This document shows positions 51,260 through 61,882 of a stretch of 64,000 nucleotides of DNA, one piece after another. Position numbers and translations under genes: made by a program. The first letter of the stretch is position 1. Every line of letters begins with the position of its first letter. Location of the stretch: contig MCGT01000058.1 of assembly GCA_002104935.1 (NCBI GenBank), positions 16,840 to 80,839 of the forward strand, written 5' to 3'. A model generated the notes under the pieces. It saw only the letters and a program-made list of their open reading frames with translations, was not told where the DNA came from and did no database searches. Source of the stretch: Hesseltinella vesiculosa (lineage: Eukaryota; Mucoromycota; Mucoromycetes; Mucorales; Cunninghamellaceae).

Positions 51260-51546
51260 TAAGAATTAGCGAGTGGGTGAACCACAAGAAAGAAAGAAAG
51301 AGAGTGAAGAAGACGAAAAAAAAGGGGGAACAGAAAATAACGAAAAAAAAAAAAAAGCCGGGGGCTCACAAGCCCTCTTTTTTTTTTTTTCCTTGACTTC
51401 GGGATGTGAAAGATCCTGCTTGCTCCGAAGCCAATGTTGCACATGAAACGAGATGATTGGATGGTCGGGCCATGATGTGATGGTGATTTGATACGTCTCA
51501 TCGCCATCTCCCAAAAGCTGAACCATTTTCCCGAGAGAAAAAAAGT
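51260..51546. other. Spacer holding a short orphan open frame
   Basis: Minus-strand ATG at 51511 opens a frame (MVQLLGDGDETYQITITSWP...) running into an A/T-tract region at 51375-51391. It immediately follows the truncated synthetase stop. It could be decayed C-terminal sequence or chance. Confidence 0.3.
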
Positions 51547-53761
51547 TTATTTACGACCAAGCAAATTCAACGTGCCATTGGGTAAGATTTCAGCCAGCCA
51601 TCCAGTCATGTACCAGCCATCTGCGTCCAAGACATCCAGCGTCAATTCAGGTGCTTGCCAATAGCCTTGGAAGACATTGATGCCACGCACACACACTTCG
51701 CCGCGAGGATTGGGTAGGTCGTCGCATCGGTAACCTTGATCAGCCGCATCCATCAATTTCACTTCGTTACAAGGCAAGGGGACCCCCACGGTGGTGCCAT
51801 GGCCTTGGTAGTCATAAAAGATCGATGACGTTGTTGTACCACACGTCTCGGTTTGGTTCAGCACTTGGATCACTTGAGCATTCATCACGGCTCGGAAAAA
51901 GGGTGCCACCTGATCCTGGTCTAAGCGGATGAATGAGATCCACCGCCTTTTCTTTTGCTTTTTTTTTTTTTTTTACCATTTTCCAAATAAATCCAGCGCA
52001 GCTTGCCGCCAAACACCTTGCGCTGGATGTCCCGGAACACAAGCATATCATATTTGCTATCCGTCACCAACCGGCCGTTCTCCATGTTGGCCAGTTTTTT
52101 GTCGTAGCCACGGCGGAACAAAAAGGAGCCGCCGTAATGTTGTTCGATATGATCACGGATCACTGCCAGCAATGGTGAGGTGCTGCTCGTAAAAAAAAAA
52201 AAAAAAAAAGTGAGACTCACAACGAGAGTGGCAGGTGATGTTTACCTGGCAAACACGGTTGGTTGGGCCGCTGCCACTGTTTCCAAATACGTGGCCACAC
52301 GTTCGCTTTGAGAGTACTCTGGAGCAAAGGCCACCGAAGCGCCCGAGCAACCAAAAAAGAGCGTCAACACATAGCCAAAGGCGTTGTCTGCATGGATGAG
52401 AAGATGGGAAAAAAAATGGTGAGACATGATCCACCTCTCTCCAGCCATCTCACCAATAGGTAAATTGCACAAAAAGCGGTCGTTGACACCCACGCGTTGT
52501 TGTTGAGGTAAAGTGACACCTTGGCTGGCTAATGAGAGGACATCAGCGACTGGCTCAAGCTTTTCCTTGGTATGTTTGTTTTATCTTACCAACAGCTGCC
52601 ACATAGTTTTTGTGGGACAACACCACGCCAGGGTCCGAGGGCTAGTGTCGAAGGAAGGATGAGCCTACGCAGGTCGATGTTTTTTTTTTTTTTACCGAGG
52701 CACTGCTGAAGTTGATGCTAGCGATGGTGTTGGCATCTATGGAAAGAAAGATCAGCCCACGATTGGCTTGTCGTCAGCCCATTTTACCAGGGACGGCCAA
52801 TTCAGCAGGTGCCAGCTTTTGGCCCTTGGCAACCAAGTCGTCCAGCACCAGCACTTGCACGGTCTTGTCAGCGACAAGACTAGCGGCCCCGTTCAAAAGA
52901 ATCAGCGTGTTTACCGATGTGCCGGGAATCAACGATAGGATTTGGTCAAGATGAGCTGTATCCACAGCCAATACTTTCAGGCCGGTGGTCTTGATAACGT
53001 GGTCGATGTGCGATGATGTTGACTTGGCACCAATAGGGATCGTCACCCATCCATGCACATGGCAACCTTTGGAACACATCAGCCCACAGCCGTGCACTTT
53101 TCCCTGTCACTTACTCAACGAAAGAATGGTGGTGCCTGGAAACAAAAATGAGGAGGAGCTCAAGGCAAATAGAGCGACTTACTAGATGAATGATGACCAT
53201 AAATACCCACAAAAGAGGAGGCATCGTTTGATTTCACTTGGAGGCCAGGCACCGCAGCTGACAATCCACGGAACAAGGCTTCCACGTCGCCCAAGGTCTT
53301 GTCTACAAGAAACGAAAATCACGCTGTCACGTCTCCTTTTTTCATTTTTCTCCATCATCCTTACCGTAGCTGGCCTAATGAAGAAAAAGTAAGTTGGAGA
53401 AAAAAGCTGAGTCAACGAACAGAGGAGCTGAGTCTTTCTTTACCCATTGATAGTCGGCATGGTTGAACTGGCCTAGGAATGGCTGCTGAGAGAATCGTTT
53501 CTTGATGCCGACATGGAAGAGCTCATGAAGAGAGCGGATGTTGCGGTCGACAGTGGATAATAAAGGCGAGCCATTGGGGTACATGCGGGAGCGGTAGGTG
53601 GCCGATTCGCCAACATGACGAATGCGAGACACGTCAGCTTGGGAGTTGAGGAGAATGGGATGAATATCGGATCCATGCGAGCTTCGCAACGACAAAAAGG
53701 CTGTAGCGCCAAAGATAGATGCAAGCAGAGCGTAGCTAACAGTGTCCAATTCAATACTCAT
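51547..53761 (-). CDS. Long-chain acyl-CoA synthetase-like protein with degenerate adenylation motifs (probable pseudoenzyme)
   Basis: About ten exons chain with matching phases: 53761-53444, 53374-53365 (10 nt), 53302-53183, 53135-53115 (21 nt), 53066-52788, 52736-52696, 52641-52590, 52528-52454, about 52396-52247 and 52190-51970, then about 51926-51547. The N-terminus has a hydrophobic helix and the LACS-like segment PNGSPLLSTVDRNIRSLHELF. Later blocks are recognisable (DNAFGYVLTLFFGCSGASVA, RRGYDKKLANMENGRLV, QRKVFGGKLRW, PNPRGEVCVRGINVFQGYWQ). But the P-loop region reads INFSSASPSDPGVVLSHKNY instead of a TSGTTGxPKG motif, the TGD motif reads TGW, and the protein stops at LNLLGRK, lacking the usual C-terminal lid with the catalytic Lys. 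About 610 residues. Splicing is clean and no internal stop exists, so it may be expressed with a non-catalytic role. Confidence 0.75.
53365..53374 (-). other. 10-nt microexon of the acyl-CoA synthetase-like gene
   Basis: GCCAGCTACG between acceptor CATTAG and donor GTAAGG on the minus strand. It joins YQW to Ala-Ser-Tyr and, with the next exon, DKTLGDVEALFRGL, matching the W-x-(T/S)-Y-x-E/D start of acyl-CoA synthetase domains. Confidence 0.75.
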
Positions 53762-53993
53762 GACTAGAAAAAAAAGGAGACAAGGAAAAAAAAAAAAAAA
53801 AAAGAAGCGTGGAAAGAGAAAAAAAAACACACAAACAGCCAACCACGCTTCTCCCCAAAGTAAGCATGTGAGTTTCGGTGAAAGGGTTCTTCCGAACAAA
53901 AAGAATTTTTTAACTGTACATAATTTTTTTTTCTTCTTTCTAAAATACGATATATATTATACTACAATGCGAAAAGTGGGTGGGTGGGAAAGA

Positions 53994-56145
53994 TTAGGCG
54001 GCAAAGAGTTGATGGACAAGGTCAGAAGGGACATCACAAGCAAGTCTACAATCAGACACATCAGGCGTCCAGTCCATATCTTGCTGAGCAAAGACATTGG
54101 TCGGCAAATCCTTGGTGGCAGGGAGCATGAAGGCCGAAATTTCGTCATGGTTCATCACCAGAGGGTCGACAAAGGCATCGTCCTGGGTGACATAGCGATG
54201 CACAGGCGAGGTGGCTCCGCTGCTGCCAATGCTGAGATGATCATCCATCAAGTCAGAGGCGGTGGTCAGGGTGCAGGACAAAGACTGAGGCGGTGGAGAA
54301 GCCATGGGGTCGAGGACGGATTCGAAATATTCGTCGGCAATCATGGGCGGGAGGGGCAGAGGCAGCTGCACCATGGGGTCAACAGGATCCAAGGCTGAGG
54401 CGTTGGTGGCCGTGGAGGAAGAAGCGGAAGGCATGGGCACCAAGGGAGAGAGGGAAGTGTCGGTGGGGTGTTGCGGCATGGGGTCAAGCAGCATCATGGC
54501 TGGAGGCAAGGGTTGCATGATGTCGACATCGTCGGAGGGAGGGGAGAAACAGTCGTGAAAGTCGAGCGAGTCGGTGGTGCCGGTGTAAATGCTATCGCTG
54601 TCATCGTCCTTTTTGGTGCAGTAGAAGGGATGGATGCCTTGGAGACGTTCTTGCTGTTGCTCATGAGCCGCCAGGGCTTCCATGGTCAGGGGGGTAGGAG
54701 GTTGTAAAAGGGCGCTGCAAGCCGGACGGGACGAAGGCCGGGTGGGCAAGTCTGGCATGAACTTTGTGCGGTACAAGTCAAGCACGCGTTGTAATAAAAG
54801 GCGCTTATTCACGAGATGTTTGGGGTTCAACCAAGCCTAAGAGAGGAGGTTAAGGTGGGGGTCTCGTTGGATGGGCGGTTTCTTTACCAATTTCCATGCA
54901 AGTTCATTGCAGCGGGCTTCGTCCAGATGGCGTCTGGTCAGGGTGTGGTCGATGTCTTGGGAGGAGATAGGCAGGGCACGGGGGAACACGCAATTGGCTC
55001 GACGAAAGTGGGGGTCGATGGTTTGCAGATCGACGGTTTCAATGTTGATGCGGATGCGATACTTGTGGCCTAGGTGATCTTCGACGGTCAACGTTTTGGG
55101 CTTGGACTTGTCCTGGCTGGGGTATAATTTGGGTATCTTGTTGACGGTGCCACAGGCCACTTGAAGATCTTCGCCTTCGGCGGTAGGGCGGCGTTTGCGC
55201 AAGGTGCCTTTGCGCAGCTTTTCCTGGCGAGCCACCCGACGGGATCGCATGCTGGGATACCGATTGCGATAAGAGTCGACCGCACGTTGAATCAAGCCTC
55301 GTTTGCCGGCAATTTCATCCTTGTTCAAGTAGGCCAATTTCCATCCTAATCGATTGCATTCGGTTTCATACGCCCATCGATTGCCTTGATACTGATCGCG
55401 AGGAAGGTGGGCACGAGGATAGACCTAATGAAGAAGCATGAGCCGCCTTGCTCCTCTATTTTTTTTGGTTAAACCTTACGCAGTTTTCCTGTTTAAACTC
55501 TTCATCAAGCACGTCAATATCGACCATTTCCAAATCCGTGCGGATGCAGTAACGACGCACGACCCGTAAATGGGAATAAACAAAGCTGACCCATTCGACG
55601 CCATCTCGCACTTCGGTGGTGGGTTCAGAAGCAATGGGTTTGATTTTGGACTTGTCGTCTTCATCGTCAGGTTTGCAAGGTGGGGCTGGTGGAGGGGAGG
55701 CAGGCGGGGTGGTGGTGGGGAGAGTGACAGGTGGCTTAGCGACAGCGGCGTTCGCGGTTGGTTTGGATAGCATGGCCTTTTGACAGGTGCTCGTGAGTGC
55801 TTTCGCCATTTGTTTCGCCACAAGAGTCCAATCGTACGATGGAATTGTGTTACCACCTTTCAGGAGATCAAAAAAAAAAAAAAAAAAGTAAAAGGGGATA
55901 AAAAGGGTGAGGACCCAACAAAAAAAAGACCGAGTCGCGACTTTTTTTCTCGACGACTTACCTTGCGTTTCCTTTGACAATAACGCATCTCGTTTCGATT
56001 TGATTTTTTGCAAGGCAAGCTCGATGATTTTAATCTGTTCCAACGTCATGGATGGCTGTAGTAGGTCGGTCAAAGAAAAGGTCTTGTCGTTATCGGCAGC
56101 TGGAGGCGATGGTAATGGCTTGTCATTGGGTTCCTGTATCGACAT
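53994..56145 (-). CDS. Fungal protein with two DUF8032-like repeats
   Basis: Four exons: 56145-55962, 55856-55480, 55424-54888 and 54836-53994, 646 residues. Two copies of one module are visible. Copy 1: GVEWVSFVYSHLRVVRRYCIRTDLEMVDIDVLDEEFKQENC then, across an intron, VYPRAHLPRDQYQGNRWAYE and CNRLGWKLAYLN. Copy 2: HKYRIRINIETVDLQTIDPHFRRANCVFPRALP and CNELAWKL + AWLNPKHLVNKRLLLQRVLD. In both, an intron interrupts near the same point. The N-terminus has a short helix and a Pro-rich linker; the C-terminus is acidic and Ser/Pro/Met-rich, like a transcriptional activation domain. The DUF8032 identity is from memory; function unknown. Confidence 0.78.
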
Positions 56146-58136
56146 TTCCTTAATAGTAACCAGGCTATGCTGAAGATAAAAGATTGAACAAAGAAGATGA
56201 GAGGGGTGGGCACACGCACGCGGGATGATGAAAGAAGAAAGAGAACAAGAAAAGAGAGTGAGAAATTGGCTGAGAAGGCCTTCTATTTTGACTAATAGAA
56301 AGGGAGCTTGAAAAAAAAAATAGAAAAAAAAAAAAAAAGCTCCTCCCCCCTTTTTGATGCCATCGTTCCCCCCCTTTTATTTGGGTTCGTTGAAAAATAC
56401 GCATGTTTACTTGTAGTACAACAAGGATATTCTGACCCTCGTCCATTCACCCAACATTCTTTTCTTTTAAAAAACGTGCACGGCAAACCACAGACAAGGC
56501 TTTTTTAGTCGCTTGACGGGCTTCCAAATGGTTTTTTTAAAAGCACATGTGGAGTTGACCTCCACTGACCTCTTTTTCATGGCCCCCCGTCACCCCCGCA
56601 AAAAAAAAAAAAAAAAAAAAAAGATCCCCAAGCGAACGGTGAAGGCTCCATCCTGTCAGTCACCCTTTTCTTACTTCCGGCATGACGATGACACATTCCC
56701 TCCTTGCCTTGTCTAACCATGAATTTATTTTCATGAACACAGCTAAGCTTCCTGCCACTTCCGAAGGAGTTTAAAATAACTACCATCGGCCCGTGAGCAA
56801 TATCCTAGCCCTAAACCTTTATCCAGACCATCCCTTTCCGAGGTATTTCTCTTTTTCATGCAAAAAAAAAAAAAAAAACTTTCCAGAAACATAATAATAA
56901 AAATATAAAATGGGTCAAGCAACCGTGAGCAAAAAGAAACAAACCCTTGCCTGTTCCTTCAATTTTCATGTGATGCCGTCTGATGCTCAACCATGAAGAA
57001 AGAAAAACGATCACCAGAAAAAAACTCTATGACAAACCTAAATTTCCTCGACCCGATGAACCACCTTTTTCCGGAACATCTTGATCACCCATCTGCCTTT
57101 GTCTTTCCCAATGGAAGACCCATCCTTTTTTTTTTATTCTGGATTTTCATGCCATCTTCTCTGTCCAGTCGTGGCGCCCATTTTGTTCCATTTCTCTTCC
57201 ATTTTTTTTTTTTCACCCAACGAGTTGTGCCAGAGTCAAAAATCATGCCATAAAAAAAATGAATGAGACGGCGCTCCTAGTCTTACTCATTTTTTTCTTT
57301 TTGGGTCCCATTTTTTGGCTCATTGCCGAAATGGCTCGCACCAAATACGGTAAGTGAAAGCAACATCCACAAGAAAGCTCTCTTTCTATTTGACGTCACT
57401 CGAGCCAATCTCGATCTTCGTGGGGTCACGCAATTTCTTTCATGCCTCTCCATAACTGTCACACCAAGTCGACCATGGTTTTGAACCATCCTTCCACCTT
57501 CTCACAGAATATGCCATCTCAAGTGGAAAATTCCATCTCGAATATTCTTTTTGTTTGTTAGATGCCGCACCCCTAAGCTCATTTACCATTGGCCCTGATT
57601 TACCTGCTCTTGCACTAAAGGGTTTTTGCCAGAGCCGACATATACCCGCTGCCAACCCCTGGGTTTCCCAGCTTGATCCCCAGCGCATGAAATACAGGCA
57701 GCGGCCGTGCTCGCTCAAACCCAGATGGATTTAATTCAAAAAATCTGTCTGCCGAAGGCTGCCTGGGCCTATCATGTGAATGGCGGGTGGATTTTTCCAT
57801 CATCGCTCGCCATTGGCTACTGCACCCATCGTCTTCAAATGCGTGATCCGGCAAAAATGAACCAGATCTATCTTTTTTTTTCAAGTCTCCTGCATTTGGG
57901 TGAAGCCAGTCAGGGTCGTTTGAGTCAACAGCTGGCTGGTAAGCCAAAGCGAGACCAGCGTGGGCTTTCTGCCTTGCTGGGAAACGACTGGGTGGAAGTC
58001 ATAGAAGCTTCATTGGCACTTGCTTGCGGTCATGGCCATGGCTGACCCTGAAAAAAAACTCTGAGCGGGTGACAGACGAAGACGCCCTTCTTTCGTTTTT
58101 TTTTTCCCTCCATTTTTCCTTTTCCCACCAGCTGCG
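56146..58136. other. Long divergent intergenic region
   Basis: About 2 kb between the DUF8032 gene and the first secure codon of the SP-RING gene. It contains many A/T tracts (56319-56338, 56600-56622, 56862-56878) and a possible short exon at 57259-57349 encoding a hydrophobic peptide before a good donor. That exon may be the first exon of the SP-RING gene or of a small separate gene. Confidence 0.4.
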
Positions 58137-59903
58137 ATGCCCATGCCCAGGAAAAGAGCCCATGGCAAACAACCATCCCACATTTTAACGCTGAGGCAGA
58201 TCAAGGAGATCGGCCAAGCCATCAAACTGCCGAACCTGGCCAATGCCATGGAAACGCTCATGGTAAACAAATCGAAAAAAATGGATCAATAGGATCGAGA
58301 TCGCTGACTCCCTGTTACATAGCAACCAGCCAATCTGTTTCTAATGTCGCGTCAAAAACTAATGGCCATCCACGATTACCTGCTGGATCGACGTCTGACC
58401 TCCATCCAACAGCCATCCAGCAAGCTGAAGCTGCCTGACCATGCCCGATTGCTGATTTCCCTGATCTACCCCGGCTATCCATTGAGCAAAGCCCAAGATC
58501 TAGCCTGTCGAAAAGGCCGTGAAAGGTGAGCATCGCTCGCTGCAAACCCTCGGTTGACCTTTTTCTCCCCTCTCCCTAGCCGCACCGCAGCTCGAAAAAA
58601 CGCAGAGGCTTTTGCCTATGACCAGCTGCCATGTACCGAGTTCTTGGATCGAGGTGACGAATTCATGCGCATCAAGCTGCAACCATCTTTGTCCAGCTGT
58701 GCCAGCCATTACTCCTGCTCCATTGGGGGCAAAGCGCTTAGTCGGGCGATCTCCCCTACTGACTCTTTCAAATCCCTGTCCAGACGCATGCTCCTCTACC
58801 TTTGGCTGTCCCCCCGGCTGTGCTTGACGCCGCACTGCACATCGCTCTTAATAAATGGCATCGAGACGTGGGACAAGGACGATCAGGTACATGCACAAGC
58901 GACGAGTGAGACTATGCCACTCACCCACCCTTTCGGTTCATTTGCAGATGACGGTCAACCAAGGCTACAAGCACATCGACATCACTGAAAAGTTTGATTG
59001 GAACAAGCTAACATCGTCAAAGGAAAGCGCCACCATCGATTTTTACTTGGATGATGCCGATGCGGATGCCGATCTACAGTATGCCACCATCATCTTTGGA
59101 TGGAAAAAAAGCAGTCTGGATGTAAGCGCTCTTACCGCCCGCACAGCCCTGCCGACGTACTCACCCTGCTCCTTCTTTCCATCCTGCTAGATGCTATGTC
59201 AGCTGTATATGAGCACCTCCTCCAAACTGATGTCAGACGCTCTCTCCAACTCCAAAACTATTGATACCACACAACAAGAAGCCGTCCAACTTTTTGACCG
59301 CTGCCCGCCAGAACTTCGCTGGACCCTGGGACCTGTGCAAGATCTATTCCTCGACGTCGGTCGGCTCTTTTACCAGCGTAAGCAGATTTTCACAAAAGAA
59401 AAGTGGGAGAGAGTAAGAGAAAATGGGCTGTGACTTGACGCCCTTTTTTCATTAGCGGTGAGCCAGGACGACGAAGATGACGATTTGGTCTGCGGCAGGG
59501 AATATATCTCCTTAATGGACCCTGTGATGCTCAGCAAGATCCATCATCCTTGCAAAAGTATCTTTTGCCGACATGCCTCTTGTTTTGATGCCAAGTGCTA
59601 CTTTGATCTGATGAAGCAGCAACAAGCCTGGGCCTGCCCACTCTGCCACATCCAACTTCGTGGATCTCAGGTAGATCACTCGCTTCTTCCGAACCCATCC
59701 CTGACCTCTTCTGCCGATGATAGGACCTGTTTATTGATTACCCTCTAAAACGAATGATCGCCACTTATCCGGATGCAGACCGCTTTGTCAAGGATGCCGA
59801 TGGGACCTACCTGAACGAAGACCAATGCTCCGATCGCACCACCATCGCCAACCAACCTCCTCTAGCCCCAATCGTCATCAAACCTATCCCTCTCGACGAT
59901 TGA
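58137..59903 (+). CDS. SP-RING (PIAS/Siz-type) protein, probable SUMO E3 ligase
   Basis: Exons: about 58132-58262, 58323-58525, 58580-58886, 58948-59121, 59191-59377, 59456-59670 and 59724-59903, about 463 residues from the ATG at 58137. A good acceptor at 58130-58131 hints at an upstream exon, so the 5' end is uncertain. The N-terminal helical part (LTLRQIKEIGQAIKLPNLAN) is followed by a diverged PINIT-like region ending NQGYKHIDITEKFDW. The SP-RING is clear: SLMDPVMLSKIHHP, then IFCRHASCFDAKCYFDLM and WACPLCHIQLRG, with the zinc ligands Cys-x-His...Cys...Cys-x2-Cys. The usual Cys of LxCPL is Asp here, but that residue does not bind zinc. The C-terminus is DLFIDYPLKRMI and an acidic tail. 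Siz/PIAS proteins recruit Ubc9-SUMO in the nucleus. Confidence 0.82.
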
Positions 59904-60294
59904 TGCCATCCACCGCTCATTCTGCCCTCATTCTTGTATCCGCATACCCTCCTTTCTCTCCTTTTCTTATTTCCCTTTGTATTACCTGCCGTTTGCTGTA
60001 TTCCCCAAAGACGGGAAGAAAAGTGAGACGCTCTTCCTCTTTTTTTTGATTATGCGGCACCACCCGCCAATCAGCAAATTCTACTAAATGGACGACACAG
60101 TTTCCCAGCCAAAAGGAGCCAAAGGTGTGCCAAAGGAAAAGCTGTGAAAAATCAACACAACGTTTTCATTGGCCGGGCCAACTTGCCTTTCCTAAAAAAA
60201 ATTGAAGAGCAAACAGAAAAAAGTGTTGCGCGTCCCCTTTTGACTGACGTACACTTTTTTTTTTTCTCTTTCCTCCAATTCACTTTTTTCAATT
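59904..60294. other. Intergenic spacer
   Basis: Between the SP-RING gene and the proteasome gene; contains T runs at 60038 and 60254-60265; no gene seen. Confidence 0.45.
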
Positions 60295-61309
60295 ATGGCT
60301 GATCGGTATAGTTTTTCATTGACCACCTTTTCTCCTTCGGGAAAGTTGGTGCAAATTGAATATGCTCTCAATGTTGTATTACAAGGCGTTACCAGTGTAG
60401 GGATCAAAGGTAAACTTGAAGAAAAAAAAAAAACAACAACAAAAAATCCAGCTCCCATCGTATTGACTAACCTCTTTTTTTCATTGCTTGCCAGCTAACA
60501 ATGGGATCGTGATTGCCACCGAAAAAAAACCGGCCTCCAGTCTTGTGGATGATTCCACCTTGGAAAAGGTCGCCACCGTGTGCTCCAACATTGGTATGAT
60601 TTATTCTGGCATGGGGCCTGATTTCCGTGTGCTGGTTGCCAAGGCCCGTAAAGCTGCTCAAGAATACAAGCGTGTCTACATGGAAGAACCACCCACCCGA
60701 ATCCTAGTCCAAGAAGTTGCCAGCGTGATGCAGGAATATACACAAAGCGGGTAAGCTTGCTCCATTTTGAAAAAGATCGGCCACTCACATCTCTCCCAGG
60801 GGTGTGCGTCCATTCGGTGTCTCCTTGTTGATTGCCGGTTATGATGAAGTGGATGGCCCAAGCTTATACCAAGTGGACCCTTCAGGTTCCTACTGGGCAT
60901 GGAAGGCAAGCGCTATTGGCAAGAACATGATTAATGCAAAGACCTTTTTGGAAAAGAGGTAGCAGAGAACATCTACAACGGGGCCCTCCTACTCACCCTC
61001 CTCCTCCGACTCTTTAGATACAATGAAGACATGGAACTAGAAGATGCTGTCCATACCGCCATTTTGACAGTAATCAACAAGATAAAAAATGCGACTTGCG
61101 ATAGCGAGATGCTCATGCCTCTTCTTTTTTTTATTCTTCTTCAACAGCTAAAGGAAGGGTTTGAAGGTCAAATGACTGAAAACAGCTTGGAAATTGGGAT
61201 CATTGGTCACAGCACGGTCGAAGCTCACGGAGGTGAACGCAAATCCAGCCCAGTGTTTAGGAAATTGACATTGAACGAAGTGCGCGACTACTTGGCCAAC
61301 ATTGCCTAA
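60295..61309 (+). CDS. PRE8: 20S proteasome subunit alpha-2
   Basis: Five exons: 60295-60409, 60495-60750, 60800-60958, 61018-61069 and 61148-61309, 247 residues. The alpha-type N-terminal signature is [25 protein letters not shown]. The alpha-2 features follow: [59 protein letters not shown] with [20 protein letters not shown] and an [11 protein letters not shown] helix. Alpha subunits are not proteolytic; they form the gated outer ring of the core particle in cytosol and nucleus. Confidence 0.96.
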
Positions 61310-61882
61310 ACACAAGACCAAGTCCATGTTTTTTTTATAGCTTGTGCACTTTGTAGCAATTACACTTTATCCAAAAATGAATGTCGGAATACCAAAATAA
61401 CGAAGTCGTGAAATAACAAAATCAAAAAAAAGTCGCATTGTCGTGCATCAATTGTGGTGATGAGCACAAGAGAGAGAAAAAACCGAAGAGTGGAGCTATA
61501 ATATTTAAGGCATAAGTGTCAGCCTGAAGCAACTAAACCTTATACTTGAGATGGATGTGGTACTCACGAAGGCGAAAGGGAGCATACAGTATCAACCAAA
61601 AGAAACACCGCTAAGAATAAATAAAAATCGAACGGTGAGTGACGAAAGTGATGCTTGGCTATTCCACGAGAGTGAAGCTTACAATACAAGAGGGAAAGGC
61701 AGAGTCGTGTACAAAGGGAAGGAAATGTTAGTTCATACTCTTCGATATGGTTTGAAAATTTACCCTAAATAAAAAGGTAAGGAATCTGCCTTGTCTTTTC
61801 TCATCTTTCTTACCAAGGACAGACAAAGACGCCTTTGTCGTCTACATTTGAAAGGTGTAAAATTGAAATCTTCGGGATTTCA
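61310..61882. other. Convergent intergenic region downstream of the Fanzor gene
   Basis: Between the proteasome stop and the Fanzor stop. Holds a plus-strand 73-codon ORF (61551-61772) and a short hairpin at about 61822-61839 (GACAAAG, 4-nt loop, CTTTGTC). In TnpB/Fanzor systems the guide RNA usually arises from this 3' side, so this is where one would look for it. Confidence 0.4.
61551..61772 (+). CDS. Short hypothetical ORF
   Basis: ATG at 61551 (ATGGATGTGG) opens 73 codons ending in LRYGLKIYPK. Composition is Lys/Arg/Glu-rich and plausible for protein (DESDAWLFHESEAYNTRGKG). A TATA-like TATAATATTT lies about 55 bp upstream. I do not recognise it. It lies downstream of the Fanzor and may belong to the same mobile unit or be a remnant of another gene. 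Confidence 0.35.
   Translation: MDVVLTKAKGSIQYQPKETPLRINKNRTVSDESDAWLFHESEAYNTRGKGRVVYKGKEMLVHTLRYGLKIYPK

Noticed and set aside
57331..57349. MARTK peptide as the start of a histone H3 gene
   Set aside because: Only five residues match; the next codon and both candidate downstream exons do not continue as H3.
57615..58045. Overlapping ORFs on both strands at 57.6-58.0 kb
   Set aside because: Neither shows domain motifs, codon bias or splice-consistent continuation; likely chance.
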